Below are positions 53,015 through 61,985 of a DNA stretch of 64,000 bases, in pieces. Below the pieces are notes generated by a model. The model saw nothing but the letters and a program-made list of their open reading frames with translations. It was not told where the DNA came from and searched no databases. The DNA is from Ginsengibacter hankyongi (GTDB taxonomy: Bacteria; Bacteroidota; Bacteroidia; Chitinophagales; Chitinophagaceae): the NCBI RefSeq assembly GCF_008710285.1, contig NZ_VYQF01000002.1, forward strand, positions 1 to 64,000. The letters are read 5' to 3'. How positions within the stretch are numbered: position 1 is the first letter of the stretch; the number at the start of each line of letters is the position of its first letter. The translations under genes and the position numbers were made by a program.

Positions 53015-53076
53015 AGTGTCCTTTTAGAATGCAAACTTACTAACTTCCTTAGTAATAATGTGCCTGTTGTTTTTAT

Positions 53077-53084
53077 TACATTTG
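53077..53084 (+). promoter_or_regulatory. Candidate -7 promoter element of valS
   Basis: TACATTTG followed by C matches the -7 consensus 26 bases before the valS ATG. A TTG occurs only 7 bases upstream, too close to be -33. Confidence 0.45.
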
Positions 53085-53110
53085 CAGGCCACAAATTTTG
53101 AAATTAAATT

Positions 53111-55744
53111 ATGGATTTAAGCAAAAATTATATACCCGCAGTAGTTGAAGAAAAATGGTACAAACATTGGCTTTCGAAAAATTACTTTAAAAGCACACCG
53201 GATGGACGGCCTCCGTTTACCGTAGTAATTCCTCCGCCAAATGTAACAGGAGTGCTGCATATGGGGCATACCTTGAACGAAACGGTTCAGGATATATTGG
53301 TGCGTAAAGCCAGGATGAGCGGCTTTAATGCATGCTGGGTTCCGGGTAGCGACCATGCTTCTATTGCAACAGAAGCAAAGGTGGTAGAAATGCTGAAAAG
53401 AGAAAAAAATATTGACAAGAATAATCTTTCCAGAGAAGAATTTTTAAAATATGCTTTCGAATGGAAAGAAAAATATGGCGGCATAATTTATAACCAGATA
53501 GAAAGGTTGGGTTGCAGTGTGGATTGGGAAAGAGTTTCATTTACAATGGATGATCATTATTATAAAGCCGTAATTAAAGTTTTTGTTGACTTATATAACA
53601 AAGGACTTATTTATCGCGGAGCAAGAATGATTAACTGGGATCCGGCCGCAAAAACAGCATTGAGCGATGAAGAAGTAGAATATAAAGATGTTACCGGAAA
53701 GCTGTATTATGTAAAGTATGAAGTGGCAGAAAGCGGTAGCAATGCTCACTACATCGTTATTGCAACACAACGCCCCGAAACTATTATGGGAGATACAGCA
53801 GTTTGTGCCAATCCTAACGATGAACGTTATACGCTGTTAAGAGGCAAAAAAGTTATTGTTCCGCTAATCAATAAAGAAGTACCTGTAATTTTTGATGAAT
53901 ATGTAGATAAAGATTTTGGCACCGGTATTTTAAAAATAACACCTGCACATGATATCAATGATTTTAACATCGGGCTTAAATACAATCTTCCGGTAGTAGA
54001 CACTTTGAATGAAGATGGAACAATGAGTGAAGCTGCACAAATTTATATTGGCGAAGATCGGTTTGTTGCACGCAAAAAAATTGTGGAGGGACTTAAAACG
54101 AAAGGGTTACTGGTAAAAGAAGAGGAATATACAACAAGGCTTGGATACAGCCAGCGGACTAACGTGGTAGCAGAGCCGAAGATTTCAACCCAATGGTTCG
54201 TGAAAATGAAAGAGCTGGCACAACCTGCATTGAAAGAAGTTACTTCCGGCAATGTAAAGATTCATCCCGGTGAAAAATTTAATGCCACTTATAAATACTG
54301 GCTGGAGAATGTAAAAGATTGGTGCATAAGCCGCCAACTTTGGTGGGGGCAACAAATTCCGGCTTGGTACGATGAAGAAGGCAATGTTTACGTGGCGGAA
54401 ACAGAAGAGCAGGCTTCTCAATTGGCGACAGGCAACGGGCAACTGACAAGAGATGAAGATGTATTAGACACATGGTTTTCTTCCTGGCTGTGGCCCATTG
54501 AAGTCTTCAATGGAATTACAGAACCAAACAATAAAGACATCAATTATTATTATCCAACATCAGTGCTTGTTACAGGACAGGACATTATCTTTTTTTGGGT
54601 AGCCAGAATGATAATGGCAGGCATGGAATTTATGAAGGAGAAACCTTTTAATGACGTTTATTTTACAGGAATGGTGCGTGATAAACAAGGAAGGAAGATG
54701 AGCAAGCAACTTGGCAATAGCCCGGATCTATTACATTTAATTCATGAATACGGAGCAGATGCTGTTCGTTTTGGAATTATGATTTCATCGCCTGCAGGAA
54801 ACGACCTTTTGTTTGATGAGAATTCACTTGAGCAGGGGAAATATTTTAATAATAAACTATGGAATGCTTTAAAGCTTGTAAAAATGTGGGCTGAAAAGTT
54901 ATCAGGTGATAATAATGCGTTATCAGTTGAAAACAATTCTTACAACAACAGTTTTGCAATCGACTGGTTTGAAAATCGTTTGAATGAAGTACAAACAGAA
55001 GTGGATAATTTAATGTGCCAGTTCCGCTTAAGCGAAGCATTAAAAACAATTTATTCTCTTATATGGGATGATTTCTGCAGTTGGTACCTCGAATGGATAA
55101 AGCCAGGTTTTGAAGAACAAATTGCTGAACCAGTTTATTTAAAAACGGTTTCTTTCTTTGACAGTCTATTACAATTGTTACATCCCTTCATGCCATTTAT
55201 TACCGAAGAAATTTATCATCTTTTAGAAGAAAGAAATGATGATCTCATTGTAAAACAGTTTTCTTCTGCAGGAAAAACAGATGCAACAATTTTAGAACAG
55301 GGAAACAGGCTTAAAGAAATAATAACTGCCATACGCGATGCAAGAAATAAACATAACATCAGGCAAAAAGAAACGATAAAATTACATATTGAAACTATCG
55401 ACCAAAACCAATACCGGGCCATTGAAAATATTCTTGCCAAACAGATAAATGCAGAGAGCATTGGCTTTTCATCTCAGCCCGAAAATACTTTTATTACAAT
55501 AGTTGCCGGAAAAGAAAAAATGTATATTGAAGCCAATATAGAAATTGACATCAATACTCAAAAAGAAAAATTAATAAAAGACCTCAATTATCTTAAAGGT
55601 TTCCTAAATAGCATTGATAAAAAATTAAGTAATGATAGATTTGTACAAAATGCGAAGGCCGATGTAATTGAATTGGAACGTAAAAAGAAATTGGATGCGC
55701 AAGCCAAAATTCTTGCTATTGAGCAAACCCTTTCTGCGCTTTAA
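53111..55744 (+). CDS. valS: Valyl-tRNA synthetase
   Basis: This 877-residue class-I synthetase charges tRNA-Val. The HIGH motif is PNVTGVLHMGHTLN (HMGH), and the KMSKS motif is GRKMSKQLGNSPD (KMSKQ). An editing CP1 domain lies between (ATQRPETIMGDTA), and GSDHASIATEAKV is the ValS N-terminal marker. A C-terminal coiled coil (EANIEIDINTQKEKLIKDL...) is present. Length is typical. It is not adjacent to the tRNA-Val gene, which lies about 5.3 kb away on the same strand. Confidence 0.97.
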   Translation: MDLSKNYIPAVVEEKWYKHWLSKNYFKSTPDGRPPFTVVIPPPNVTGVLHMGHTLNETVQDILVRKARMSGFNACWVPGSDHASIATEAKVVEMLKREKNIDKNNLSREEFLKYAFEWKEKYGGIIYNQIERLGCSVDWERVSFTMDDHYYKAVIKVFVDLYNKGLIYRGARMINWDPAAKTALSDEEVEYKDVTGKLYYVKYEVAESGSNAHYIVIATQRPETIMGDTAVCANPNDERYTLLRGKKVIVPLINKEVPVIFDEYVDKDFGTGILKITPAHDINDFNIGLKYNLPVVDTLNEDGTMSEAAQIYIGEDRFVARKKIVEGLKTKGLLVKEEEYTTRLGYSQRTNVVAEPKISTQWFVKMKELAQPALKEVTSGNVKIHPGEKFNATYKYWLENVKDWCISRQLWWGQQIPAWYDEEGNVYVAETEEQASQLATGNGQLTRDEDVLDTWFSSWLWPIEVFNGITEPNNKDINYYYPTSVLVTGQDIIFFWVARMIMAGMEFMKEKPFNDVYFTGMVRDKQGRKMSKQLGNSPDLLHLIHEYGADAVRFGIMISSPAGNDLLFDENSLEQGKYFNNKLWNALKLVKMWAEKLSGDNNALSVENNSYNNSFAIDWFENRLNEVQTEVDNLMCQFRLSEALKTIYSLIWDDFCSWYLEWIKPGFEEQIAEPVYLKTVSFFDSLLQLLHPFMPFITEEIYHLLEERNDDLIVKQFSSAGKTDATILEQGNRLKEIITAIRDARNKHNIRQKETIKLHIETIDQNQYRAIENILAKQINAESIGFSSQPENTFITIVAGKEKMYIEANIEIDINTQKEKLIKDLNYLKGFLNSIDKKLSNDRFVQNAKADVIELERKKKLDAQAKILAIEQTLSAL

Positions 55745-55774
55745 TGCGACGTAATAATCAACAAAGTTTTTCAA

Positions 55775-56245
55775 ATGTATTATATGAAATCAGTTCTGTT
55801 TAGTTTCCTTTTTGCCTGCACGTTCTTATTTTCTTTTGCGCAGGATTCTGCTATTACCAAAGTGCCGAAGTTTAAACCACCGGTGGTAGCATCTTACCTT
55901 GGCATAAACACCAACGGAGCTGCTGTTACTGTCCAGGAGGCTCAGCAATTGATTTCGTTACCTTTAAAAATAACCGACACAAAAAAGAATAATTACACGA
56001 TAGATTCTTATCATTTTCTTTATAGAAGAAAAGGCGTAATACAGGATGAAAAAACCGGGAAAAAAAGTACAACTTTCACTATCGTATCAGATTTTTTTAA
56101 AACCACTCCTCTTCCTAAAACTTGGACGGATAATATAAAAGACGGTTTTCAAAAAGACGAAGAATTATATTTCTTTGACATAATTGTAAAAGATAATAAA
56201 AACAGGAAATTTTTTGCACCTGATTTGAAGATAACTCTTCGTTAA
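55775..56245 (+). CDS. Exported hypothetical protein, GldM-C-like
   Basis: This 156-residue protein has a signal peptide (MKSVLFSFLFACTFLFSFAQ), with the start at ATG 55775 or the in-frame ATG 55784. Mature residues form an Ig/beta-sandwich-like domain with KPPVVASYLGI, YHFLYRRKGVIQDEKTGKK and the C-terminal YFFDIIVKDNKNRKFFAPDL. This resembles the C-terminal domain of gliding protein GldM, but I cannot confirm the family. It lies 30 bases after valS. Its stop overlaps the dead GNAT gene that follows. Confidence 0.55.
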   Translation: MYYMKSVLFSFLFACTFLFSFAQDSAITKVPKFKPPVVASYLGINTNGAAVTVQEAQQLISLPLKITDTKKNNYTIDSYHFLYRRKGVIQDEKTGKKSTTFTIVSDFFKTTPLPKTWTDNIKDGFQKDEELYFFDIIVKDNKNRKFFAPDLKITLR

Positions 56246-56599
56246 TGAAATTAATAAAGGCTGCTGCGTTAAACGATCTTCCTGTTATTCATGATATGAC
56301 GTACGCCATATAACCTAATGCATATGGTGATATTTTATCTCGCAACCAATTAAAATACATGCTGGATAAAATCTACTCGTTGAGCTCACTCGAAAATCAA
56401 CTTTTAAACCAGCACCATAATTTTATTATCGTACTCGATAATGACATTCCTGTTGGGTTTGCATCTTTTTCACCTAAGGAAGAAAACAGAGCCAGACATT
56501 TTTATGAAAAAATGGCTTTACAATTCTTGAGGAAGTTGAGATCGCTATTGGAGAGGGCTATTTATGAATGATTACATTATGAAACTAGACCTGAAATAA
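56245..56599 (+). pseudogene. GNAT acetyltransferase, inactivated
   Basis: A GNAT gene reads MKLIKAAALNDLPVIHDMTY from ATG 56245, then hits a stop after TYAI. It continues in frame through HHNFIIVLDNDIPVGFAS (beta4) to HFYEKMALQFLRK. The acetyl-CoA loop (the segment that would precede RHFYEK) is deleted. Past that point the expected ending (EVEIAIGEGYL then MNDYIMKLDLK) is split between two other frames. One stop, an internal deletion and at least two frameshifts make this clearly dead. Confidence 0.8.
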
Positions 56600-56904
56600 A
56601 TCATCCGTTTATTTTATTATCACATCCATTTACTCAAGAGCTAAAACCGAATATTTAATAGCCTCAAAAGCCCGTTGAATTGATTGTAAATTGATGTTGT
56701 TAATTCCTTTTTTGTTGAATTAAAAAAATCATTTTTAAATTGGGCCGCTTCGTGGTGGCCCCGTATTAAAATGATATTGAAATTTAGAGCGGCTAACGTT
56801 GGAAATCTTACTATGAAAAATCTAAACCCTCAGGAATTCTATTGCTAATAGATTGTTTTTTAATCGTTTTAGCATAATTATTTTTATGCTTTCATCAATT
56901 ATTT
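56600..56904. other. Intergenic region before the sensor kinase
   Basis: An AT-rich stretch of 305 bases has no convincing frame. A 7-bp inverted repeat AGCATAA/TTATGCT (56871-56877 and 56884-56890) lies 14 bases before the kinase ATG and could be an operator. Nothing else was recognised. Confidence 0.4.
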
Positions 56905-58734
56905 ATGCGTAAGCAATTTATCCTTCTGGCAATATTATATTTTTTTTCGGGCAATATTTTTTCACAAGACAATAGCTATGTCGATAGCCTTGTAAATTGG
57001 ATAAATGAGCACCCAAAAGTAGATTCGCAATATATACAGACGCTTCACAGGCTAAGTTATAGGTACAGCGAAAATGATGTAAAGAAATCTTATTATTATT
57101 ATCAAAAAGTACAAGACCTTAGCGATAGCCTCAATTTCACTTTTGGAAAATCGCTTGCCCAGATAAACCTTGGGATTTTGCTATCCAATTCTGCAAGTTT
57201 AGACGCAAGTAATAACGCTTTTTTCAAGGCAATTGATTATGCGGATGAATGTGGGGCTCTACGATTAAAATCTGTATCGCTCAATAATGCGGCTGACAAC
57301 TTTCTAAGTTTAAGGAATTTCGAAAAATGCAGAGAATATACAAACGAAGCGATTCCTATTAATATTAAGTTGAAGGCATGGCGAGGCGTTGCCATAAATT
57401 ATGAATTACTGCAAAGATGCGACCTTAGTCAAAAGCTATATGCGGATGCAAGAGAGAAATTAATAAAAGGAATGCCTTATGCTATACTGGCCAATGAAAA
57501 TTATATTTTTTCTCAATATAGTGTGGGTTTTGGAAAATTGTATGCACTGGCCAATAAAGTTGATTCAGCAAAGTATTATTTCAGAAAAGCAATAGACGAA
57601 GCAAAAGCCGAAAATGATTTACGCAATCAATTTTCAGCTTACTTAGCTGAAGCAAAATATCTGAAAAATTTACGCTCGAAAAAAAGATTAACATTACTGG
57701 ATAGCGCCTTGAACATTGCAAAAAAAACTCAATACTTCGAGGGAATTTCAAAAGCGTCAGAACAACTTTCCATTACTTACGATCAAATGGGCTTGACAGA
57801 TTCAGCATTAAACTACTTCCGACTCTACCGTTCAGGCTTTGACTCATTATTTTCTCAAAACACCAGCCTGAACTTAATCATAAACGAATCGGAATGGTTG
57901 GTAAAAAAGAAAGAAATAGAAAATCAACATTTGCTGGAACTTTCTCAACTTCAAAAAAAACAAATCGTTTTTAAAAATGCTTTGTTACTTTCTGCATTAA
58001 TCCTTTTGGTCCTTACAATTGTAATCGCATTTTTTATTAATAAATCTATACAGGCAAAAAAGAAAAAGACTGAATCAGCTTTCAAGCAAAAAATTGCAGA
58101 ATCACAAATACAATCACTGAGGGCTCAAATGAATCCGCATTTTATTTTCAACAGCCTGAACAGCATTGAAAATTTTATGATGCAAAATGAGAAAAGAAAA
58201 GCCAGTGATTACCTGCATAAATTTGCACTACTCATCAGAACCATACTTGATAGCAGCCGCAATGAAATTACCACGGTATCGCTTGATATGGAAGCGCTAA
58301 AATTATACATAGACCTTGAGCAGATGCGCTTTCATAATAAATTCCGCTACGAGGAATTTGTAGATCCAAAATTGCTATCCGGCGATTACAACGTTCCATC
58401 ACTATTAATACAGCCTTATGTAGAAAACGCAATTGTACATGGCATTGCTCACAGCGATAAAAATAATTTGATACTAACGGTTAGCGCTACACTGGAAGGC
58501 GAATTTATAAAATACGTAATAGAAGATAACGGTATAGGAAGAAACCAGGCAGAAGATTATAACAAAATAAATAAACTTCACCATAAAAGTGTTGGACTGA
58601 AAATAACGGAAGACAGGGTACGTTTATTTAACAAGGATGAAAATTTAAACGGGCATATTAAAATTATTGACGTTTACAATACTGATAAAAAACCAGGCGG
58701 CACAAGAGTAGAGGTGAAAATAAAAGCAATATAA
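56905..58734 (+). CDS. TPR-containing LytS-family sensor histidine kinase
   Basis: This 609-residue kinase has a signal peptide (to about 20) and TPR-like repeats across about 40-320 (YYYYQKVQDLSDSLNFTFGK, KVDSAKYYFRKAIDEAK, TDSALNYFRLYRSGFDSL) in the periplasm. One membrane helix (357-378) and a coiled coil follow. The His_kinase domain has phospho-acceptor His412 in RAQMNPHFIFNSLNS. HATPase_c has QPYVENAIVHGI and EDNGIGRNQAED. This is the Bacteroidota TPR-LytS layout. The response regulator gene begins 1 base after its stop, so the two are a pair. Confidence 0.92.
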   Translation: MRKQFILLAILYFFSGNIFSQDNSYVDSLVNWINEHPKVDSQYIQTLHRLSYRYSENDVKKSYYYYQKVQDLSDSLNFTFGKSLAQINLGILLSNSASLDASNNAFFKAIDYADECGALRLKSVSLNNAADNFLSLRNFEKCREYTNEAIPINIKLKAWRGVAINYELLQRCDLSQKLYADAREKLIKGMPYAILANENYIFSQYSVGFGKLYALANKVDSAKYYFRKAIDEAKAENDLRNQFSAYLAEAKYLKNLRSKKRLTLLDSALNIAKKTQYFEGISKASEQLSITYDQMGLTDSALNYFRLYRSGFDSLFSQNTSLNLIINESEWLVKKKEIENQHLLELSQLQKKQIVFKNALLLSALILLVLTIVIAFFINKSIQAKKKKTESAFKQKIAESQIQSLRAQMNPHFIFNSLNSIENFMMQNEKRKASDYLHKFALLIRTILDSSRNEITTVSLDMEALKLYIDLEQMRFHNKFRYEEFVDPKLLSGDYNVPSLLIQPYVENAIVHGIAHSDKNNLILTVSATLEGEFIKYVIEDNGIGRNQAEDYNKINKLHHKSVGLKITEDRVRLFNKDENLNGHIKIIDVYNTDKKPGGTRVEVKIKAI

Positions 58735-58735
58735 A

Positions 58736-59485
58736 ATGGAAAAAATAAAAGCAGTTCTCATTGATGATGAGCTCAACAGCCTGCAAAACCTTCAACAGAA
58801 GCTGGAAGGCTTTTGCCCCGATATAGCGATAGTTGCGGTTACACAAAAGCCGGAAGAAGGTTTAATCCTGATAAGGCAACACCAGCCGGATGTTGTATTT
58901 CTTGATATTGAAATGCCTAAAATGAGCGGCTTTAGAATGCTGGAAGAATTGGGCGAATATGATTTTGATATCATATTTACTACAGCATACAATCATTATT
59001 CCGTTGATGCCATACGCATCAGCGCTTTTGATTATTTAGTGAAACCGATAGGCATAGAAGAATTGCAACAAGCGGTTGAGCGCCTGAGTAAAAGTCTTCA
59101 CAGGCAGACGAAAGAAAAAATTGATATCCTGAAAAAATCGCTAAGCGACAACAGGAGCCAGGATGATAAAATTGCTATCTCAACTTCAGAAGGGATTGAT
59201 TTTATCCCCATAAAAAATATTATTCATATCGAATCAAAATCCAACTACAGCAAAATTTTTCTTATGGATAATAAAAGTATTATGGTAACAAAAATTTTAA
59301 AAGATTTTGAAGAGATGTTGCTTCCTTATAATTTTTACAGGGTACACAATTCTCACCTCATCAATCTTAACTATATTCAAAAATATGTACGAAGCCAGGG
59401 AGGACACGTGCAATTACAAGATGGAACATTAATAGACATTTCACGTCGAAAAAAGGAAGAATTTTTAAAGATGATTGGGGGATAA
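58736..59485 (+). CDS. LytTR-family response regulator
   Basis: This 249-residue protein has an N-terminal receiver (phospho-acceptor Asp57 in VVFLDIEMPKMSG, Lys in YLVKPIGIEEL). A LytTR DNA-binding domain covers about 150-249 (IKNIIHIESKSNYSKIFL, FYRVHNSHLINLNYIQKYV). LytTR proteins bind direct repeats in promoters. Translated just after the kinase (1-base spacing) and predicted to be its partner. Confidence 0.95.
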   Translation: MEKIKAVLIDDELNSLQNLQQKLEGFCPDIAIVAVTQKPEEGLILIRQHQPDVVFLDIEMPKMSGFRMLEELGEYDFDIIFTTAYNHYSVDAIRISAFDYLVKPIGIEELQQAVERLSKSLHRQTKEKIDILKKSLSDNRSQDDKIAISTSEGIDFIPIKNIIHIESKSNYSKIFLMDNKSIMVTKILKDFEEMLLPYNFYRVHNSHLINLNYIQKYVRSQGGHVQLQDGTLIDISRRKKEEFLKMIGG

Positions 59486-59560
59486 GGTTGTGAGTAATAT
59501 TTGTAAGTAGTCAAAGGAAAATATGGCAATCCCATTCCAGACCTGACATCTCGTACCTGC

Positions 59561-60061
59561 TCAATAAACCAGTTGATGTGTTTGTTTAATAACGCCCATT
59601 ACAAAAATACTTTGCAGGTGGCCCATATTTTCTATCTGGCTTAATTTGTTTACATGAAAATCGTAGTATTCGTTCATATCTTTGCAAATCACCTTAAGCA
59701 TAAAATCGAATTCACCAGAAATACTAAAACATTCTACTACTTCATTTAATTCATGTATTGTTTTAATAAATTTTACACCTGCATTTTTGCTGTGTTGTTT
59801 TAAAGACACGTAGCATATTACCATTAATCCTTTTTTTACCTTTTCATGATTTACCAATGTTGCATACTGCTTTATTACTCCCGATTCCTCCATGCGCTTT
59901 ATTCGCTCATGCACGGGCGTCGTGCTTAAATGAATTTTACCTGATATTTCCTTTATAGTTATCCTTGCATTTTCCTGTAATAGTTTCAGGATTTCAAGGT
60001 CCTTGCTGTCCAGTGGAATTTCTAAAGTGGCTACTTCTTCTTTTTTGATGGCTTTTGGCAT
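59561..60061 (-). CDS. Lrp/AsnC-family transcriptional regulator
   Basis: This 166-residue regulator has an N-terminal winged HTH (LDSKDLEILKLLQENARITI, then ISGKIHLSTTPVHERIKRME) and a C-terminal RAM effector domain (MVICYVSLKQHS... ECFSISGEFDFMLKVIC). Lrp proteins sense amino acids and often control divergent genes. It is divergent from ahcY with 120 bases between, so it may respond to methionine, homocysteine or a related ligand. The N-terminus is a little longer than usual. Confidence 0.92.
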   Translation of the reverse strand: MPKAIKKEEVATLEIPLDSKDLEILKLLQENARITIKEISGKIHLSTTPVHERIKRMEESGVIKQYATLVNHEKVKKGLMVICYVSLKQHSKNAGVKFIKTIHELNEVVECFSISGEFDFMLKVICKDMNEYYDFHVNKLSQIENMGHLQSIFVMGVIKQTHQLVY

Positions 60062-60153
60062 AGTTGAATAAATATTTATTCTTTTTATTTAATGAAAATA
60101 GCGCTTTTATTCTGAATTTATAGTGAAGTGTAGGATTTTATACTGCATTAACG

Positions 60154-60161
60154 TAAATTCG
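60154..60161 (+). promoter_or_regulatory. Candidate promoter element of ahcY
   Basis: TAAATTCG is one mismatch from TAnnTTTG and lies 20 bases before the ahcY ATG. The 120-base divergent region with the lrp gene is likely to contain both promoters and an Lrp binding site. Confidence 0.35.
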
Positions 60162-60181
60162 CAAGAAAAAAATAATATCAA

Positions 60182-61510
60182 ATGTCAGCACTTACAAAAA
60201 ATACAATTGACTTCAGCCTTAAGAATAAGGTTAAAGATATGAGCCTCGCCGAATGGGGTCGCAAAGAAATAAAGCTTGCAGAAGCAGAAATGCCGGGTTT
60301 AATGTCGCTACGGGAAGAGTTTGGAAAAGATAAACCCCTGAAAGGTGCAAGAATAGCAGGCTGTCTTCACATGACAATACAAACTGCAGTGCTTATTGAA
60401 ACTTTAATAGAATTAGGAGCGGAAGTGAAATGGAGTTCATGTAATATATTTTCAACGCAAGATCAGGCTGCTGCTGCAATTGCTGCAGAAGGAATCGGTG
60501 TGTTTGCGTGGAAAGGGCAAACACAGGAAGAAAGTGACTGGTGTATTGAACAAACATTATTTTTCGGAAGTGCTGATCGTCCTTTAAATATGATTTTAGA
60601 TGATGGCGGCGATTTAACCAATATGGTTTTTGATAAATATCCAGAACTTATTCAGCATGTAAGAGGTTTATCAGAAGAAACCACCACTGGTGTTCATCGT
60701 TTATACGAAAGAATGGAAAAAGGAACATTGCCCATTCCTGCAATCAATATAAATGATTCAGTTACCAAATCTAAATTCGATAATAAATATGGTTGCAAAG
60801 AAAGTTTGGTAGACGCTATAAGAAGAGCAACTGATGTTATGATGGCTGGTAAAGTTGCAGTAGTAGGCGGTTATGGCGATGTGGGCAAGGGCTCTGCTGC
60901 AAGCTTACGTGGCGCAGGAGCAAGAGTTATTGTAACTGAAATAGATCCTATTTGCGCTTTGCAGGCAGCAATGGATGGCTATGAAGTTAAAAAAATGATT
61001 GACGCTGTAAAAGAAGCTGATATTATTGTTACTGCTTCAGGCTGCCGCGATTTGATAAGAAAAGAACATTTTCTTGAAATGAAAGATAAAGCCATCGTGT
61101 GCAACATTGGCCATTTTGATATTGAAATTGATATTGCATGGCTCAATAAAAATTATGGTAATACTAAAAATACAATTAAGCCGCAGGTTGATTTATATAC
61201 AATTGAAGGAAAAGATATTATTGTTTTGGCAGAAGGCCGCCTGGTAAATTTAGGATGCGCAACAGGCCATCCGAGTTTTGTAATGAGTAATTCATTTACC
61301 AACCAGGTTCTTGCACAACTGGAATTGTGGCTACATGCGGATAAATATGAAAATAAAGTTTATGTGCTTCCAAAACATCTTGATGAAAAAGTTGCCCGTC
61401 TTCATTTGAAAAAAATTGGCGTTGTGCTTGAGGAACTTACACCAGAGCAAAGTAAATATCTGGGCATTTCAAAAGACGGCCCTTTTAAGCCTGAAATGTA
61501 CAGGTACTAA
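60182..61510 (+). CDS. ahcY: S-adenosylhomocysteine hydrolase
   Basis: This 442-residue NAD-bound enzyme splits S-adenosylhomocysteine into adenosine and homocysteine, recycling the methyl cycle. Visible motifs are [21 protein letters not shown], the NAD-binding [20 protein letters not shown] and [12 protein letters not shown]. It ends with [10 protein letters not shown], the family hallmark. Length is normal. It is divergent from the Lrp regulator and followed by a small hypothetical gene. Confidence 0.97.
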   Translation: MSALTKNTIDFSLKNKVKDMSLAEWGRKEIKLAEAEMPGLMSLREEFGKDKPLKGARIAGCLHMTIQTAVLIETLIELGAEVKWSSCNIFSTQDQAAAAIAAEGIGVFAWKGQTQEESDWCIEQTLFFGSADRPLNMILDDGGDLTNMVFDKYPELIQHVRGLSEETTTGVHRLYERMEKGTLPIPAININDSVTKSKFDNKYGCKESLVDAIRRATDVMMAGKVAVVGGYGDVGKGSAASLRGAGARVIVTEIDPICALQAAMDGYEVKKMIDAVKEADIIVTASGCRDLIRKEHFLEMKDKAIVCNIGHFDIEIDIAWLNKNYGNTKNTIKPQVDLYTIEGKDIIVLAEGRLVNLGCATGHPSFVMSNSFTNQVLAQLELWLHADKYENKVYVLPKHLDEKVARLHLKKIGVVLEELTPEQSKYLGISKDGPFKPEMYRY

Positions 61511-61692
61511 AATAACCTGGATAGTTTCGTTATATTATGTGAATTAGTTGTTAAGTTGATGGTAAGTTGTGGAAAATACCATAATTTTAAACGGATCGCA
61601 AATTTTATTTTGCAGATTTTTCAGGTTGGAAGAACATAATGATAAAAAAAGCGTTATAAGTTTTGAAATAATTAATAATTAAATAATATAAA

Positions 61693-61905
61693 ATGAGAAC
61701 AGGAAGACCAAGAGAACGAGCAATTACTTTAAGAGACGGTTTTTATATAGAAATATATAATTCCGGCGAAGGAAAGGGATTAAAATTAAGAAGCGAAACG
61801 GAAGAAGCAATGGAACTTGCTGCAAAGCAATATTCAAGATTTAAGAAAGTAGTTATTCTGGGTGAGTATAAAAACGGGGTAAAACGCGTTGCAGAAAGTG
61901 CCTGA
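61693..61905 (+). CDS. Small conserved-looking hypothetical protein
   Basis: This 70-residue basic protein starts MRTGRPRERAITLRDGFYIE and continues with GLKLRSETEEAMELAAKQYS and KKVVILGEYKNGVKRV. The Arg-rich head and compact alpha/beta pattern suggest a nucleic-acid-binding or ribosome-associated protein. I do not recognise the family, and it does not match the PUR-alpha-like DUF3276 pattern. A terminator follows. It is not part of the ahcY operon by spacing (182 bases). Confidence 0.5.
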   Translation: MRTGRPRERAITLRDGFYIEIYNSGEGKGLKLRSETEEAMELAAKQYSRFKKVVILGEYKNGVKRVAESA

Positions 61906-61960
61906 TAAATTTTGAATTTATTTTTATAACCGGCTTTAGAAGTTTTTAATGTTTTTGGTG

Positions 61961-61985
61961 AAACCCACTCCTCAAGAGTGGGTTT
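61961..61985. terminator. Bidirectional terminator between the hypothetical and the barrel gene
   Basis: AAACCCACTC (61961-61970) pairs with GAGTGGGTTT (61976-61985) around CTCAA; the 10-bp stem is perfect. It lies between convergent genes, abutting the stop of the barrel gene, and can serve both. Confidence 0.8.

Noticed and set aside
60062-60181. SAH or SAM riboswitch ahead of ahcY
   Set aside because: The 120-base divergent region shows no recognisable riboswitch core.
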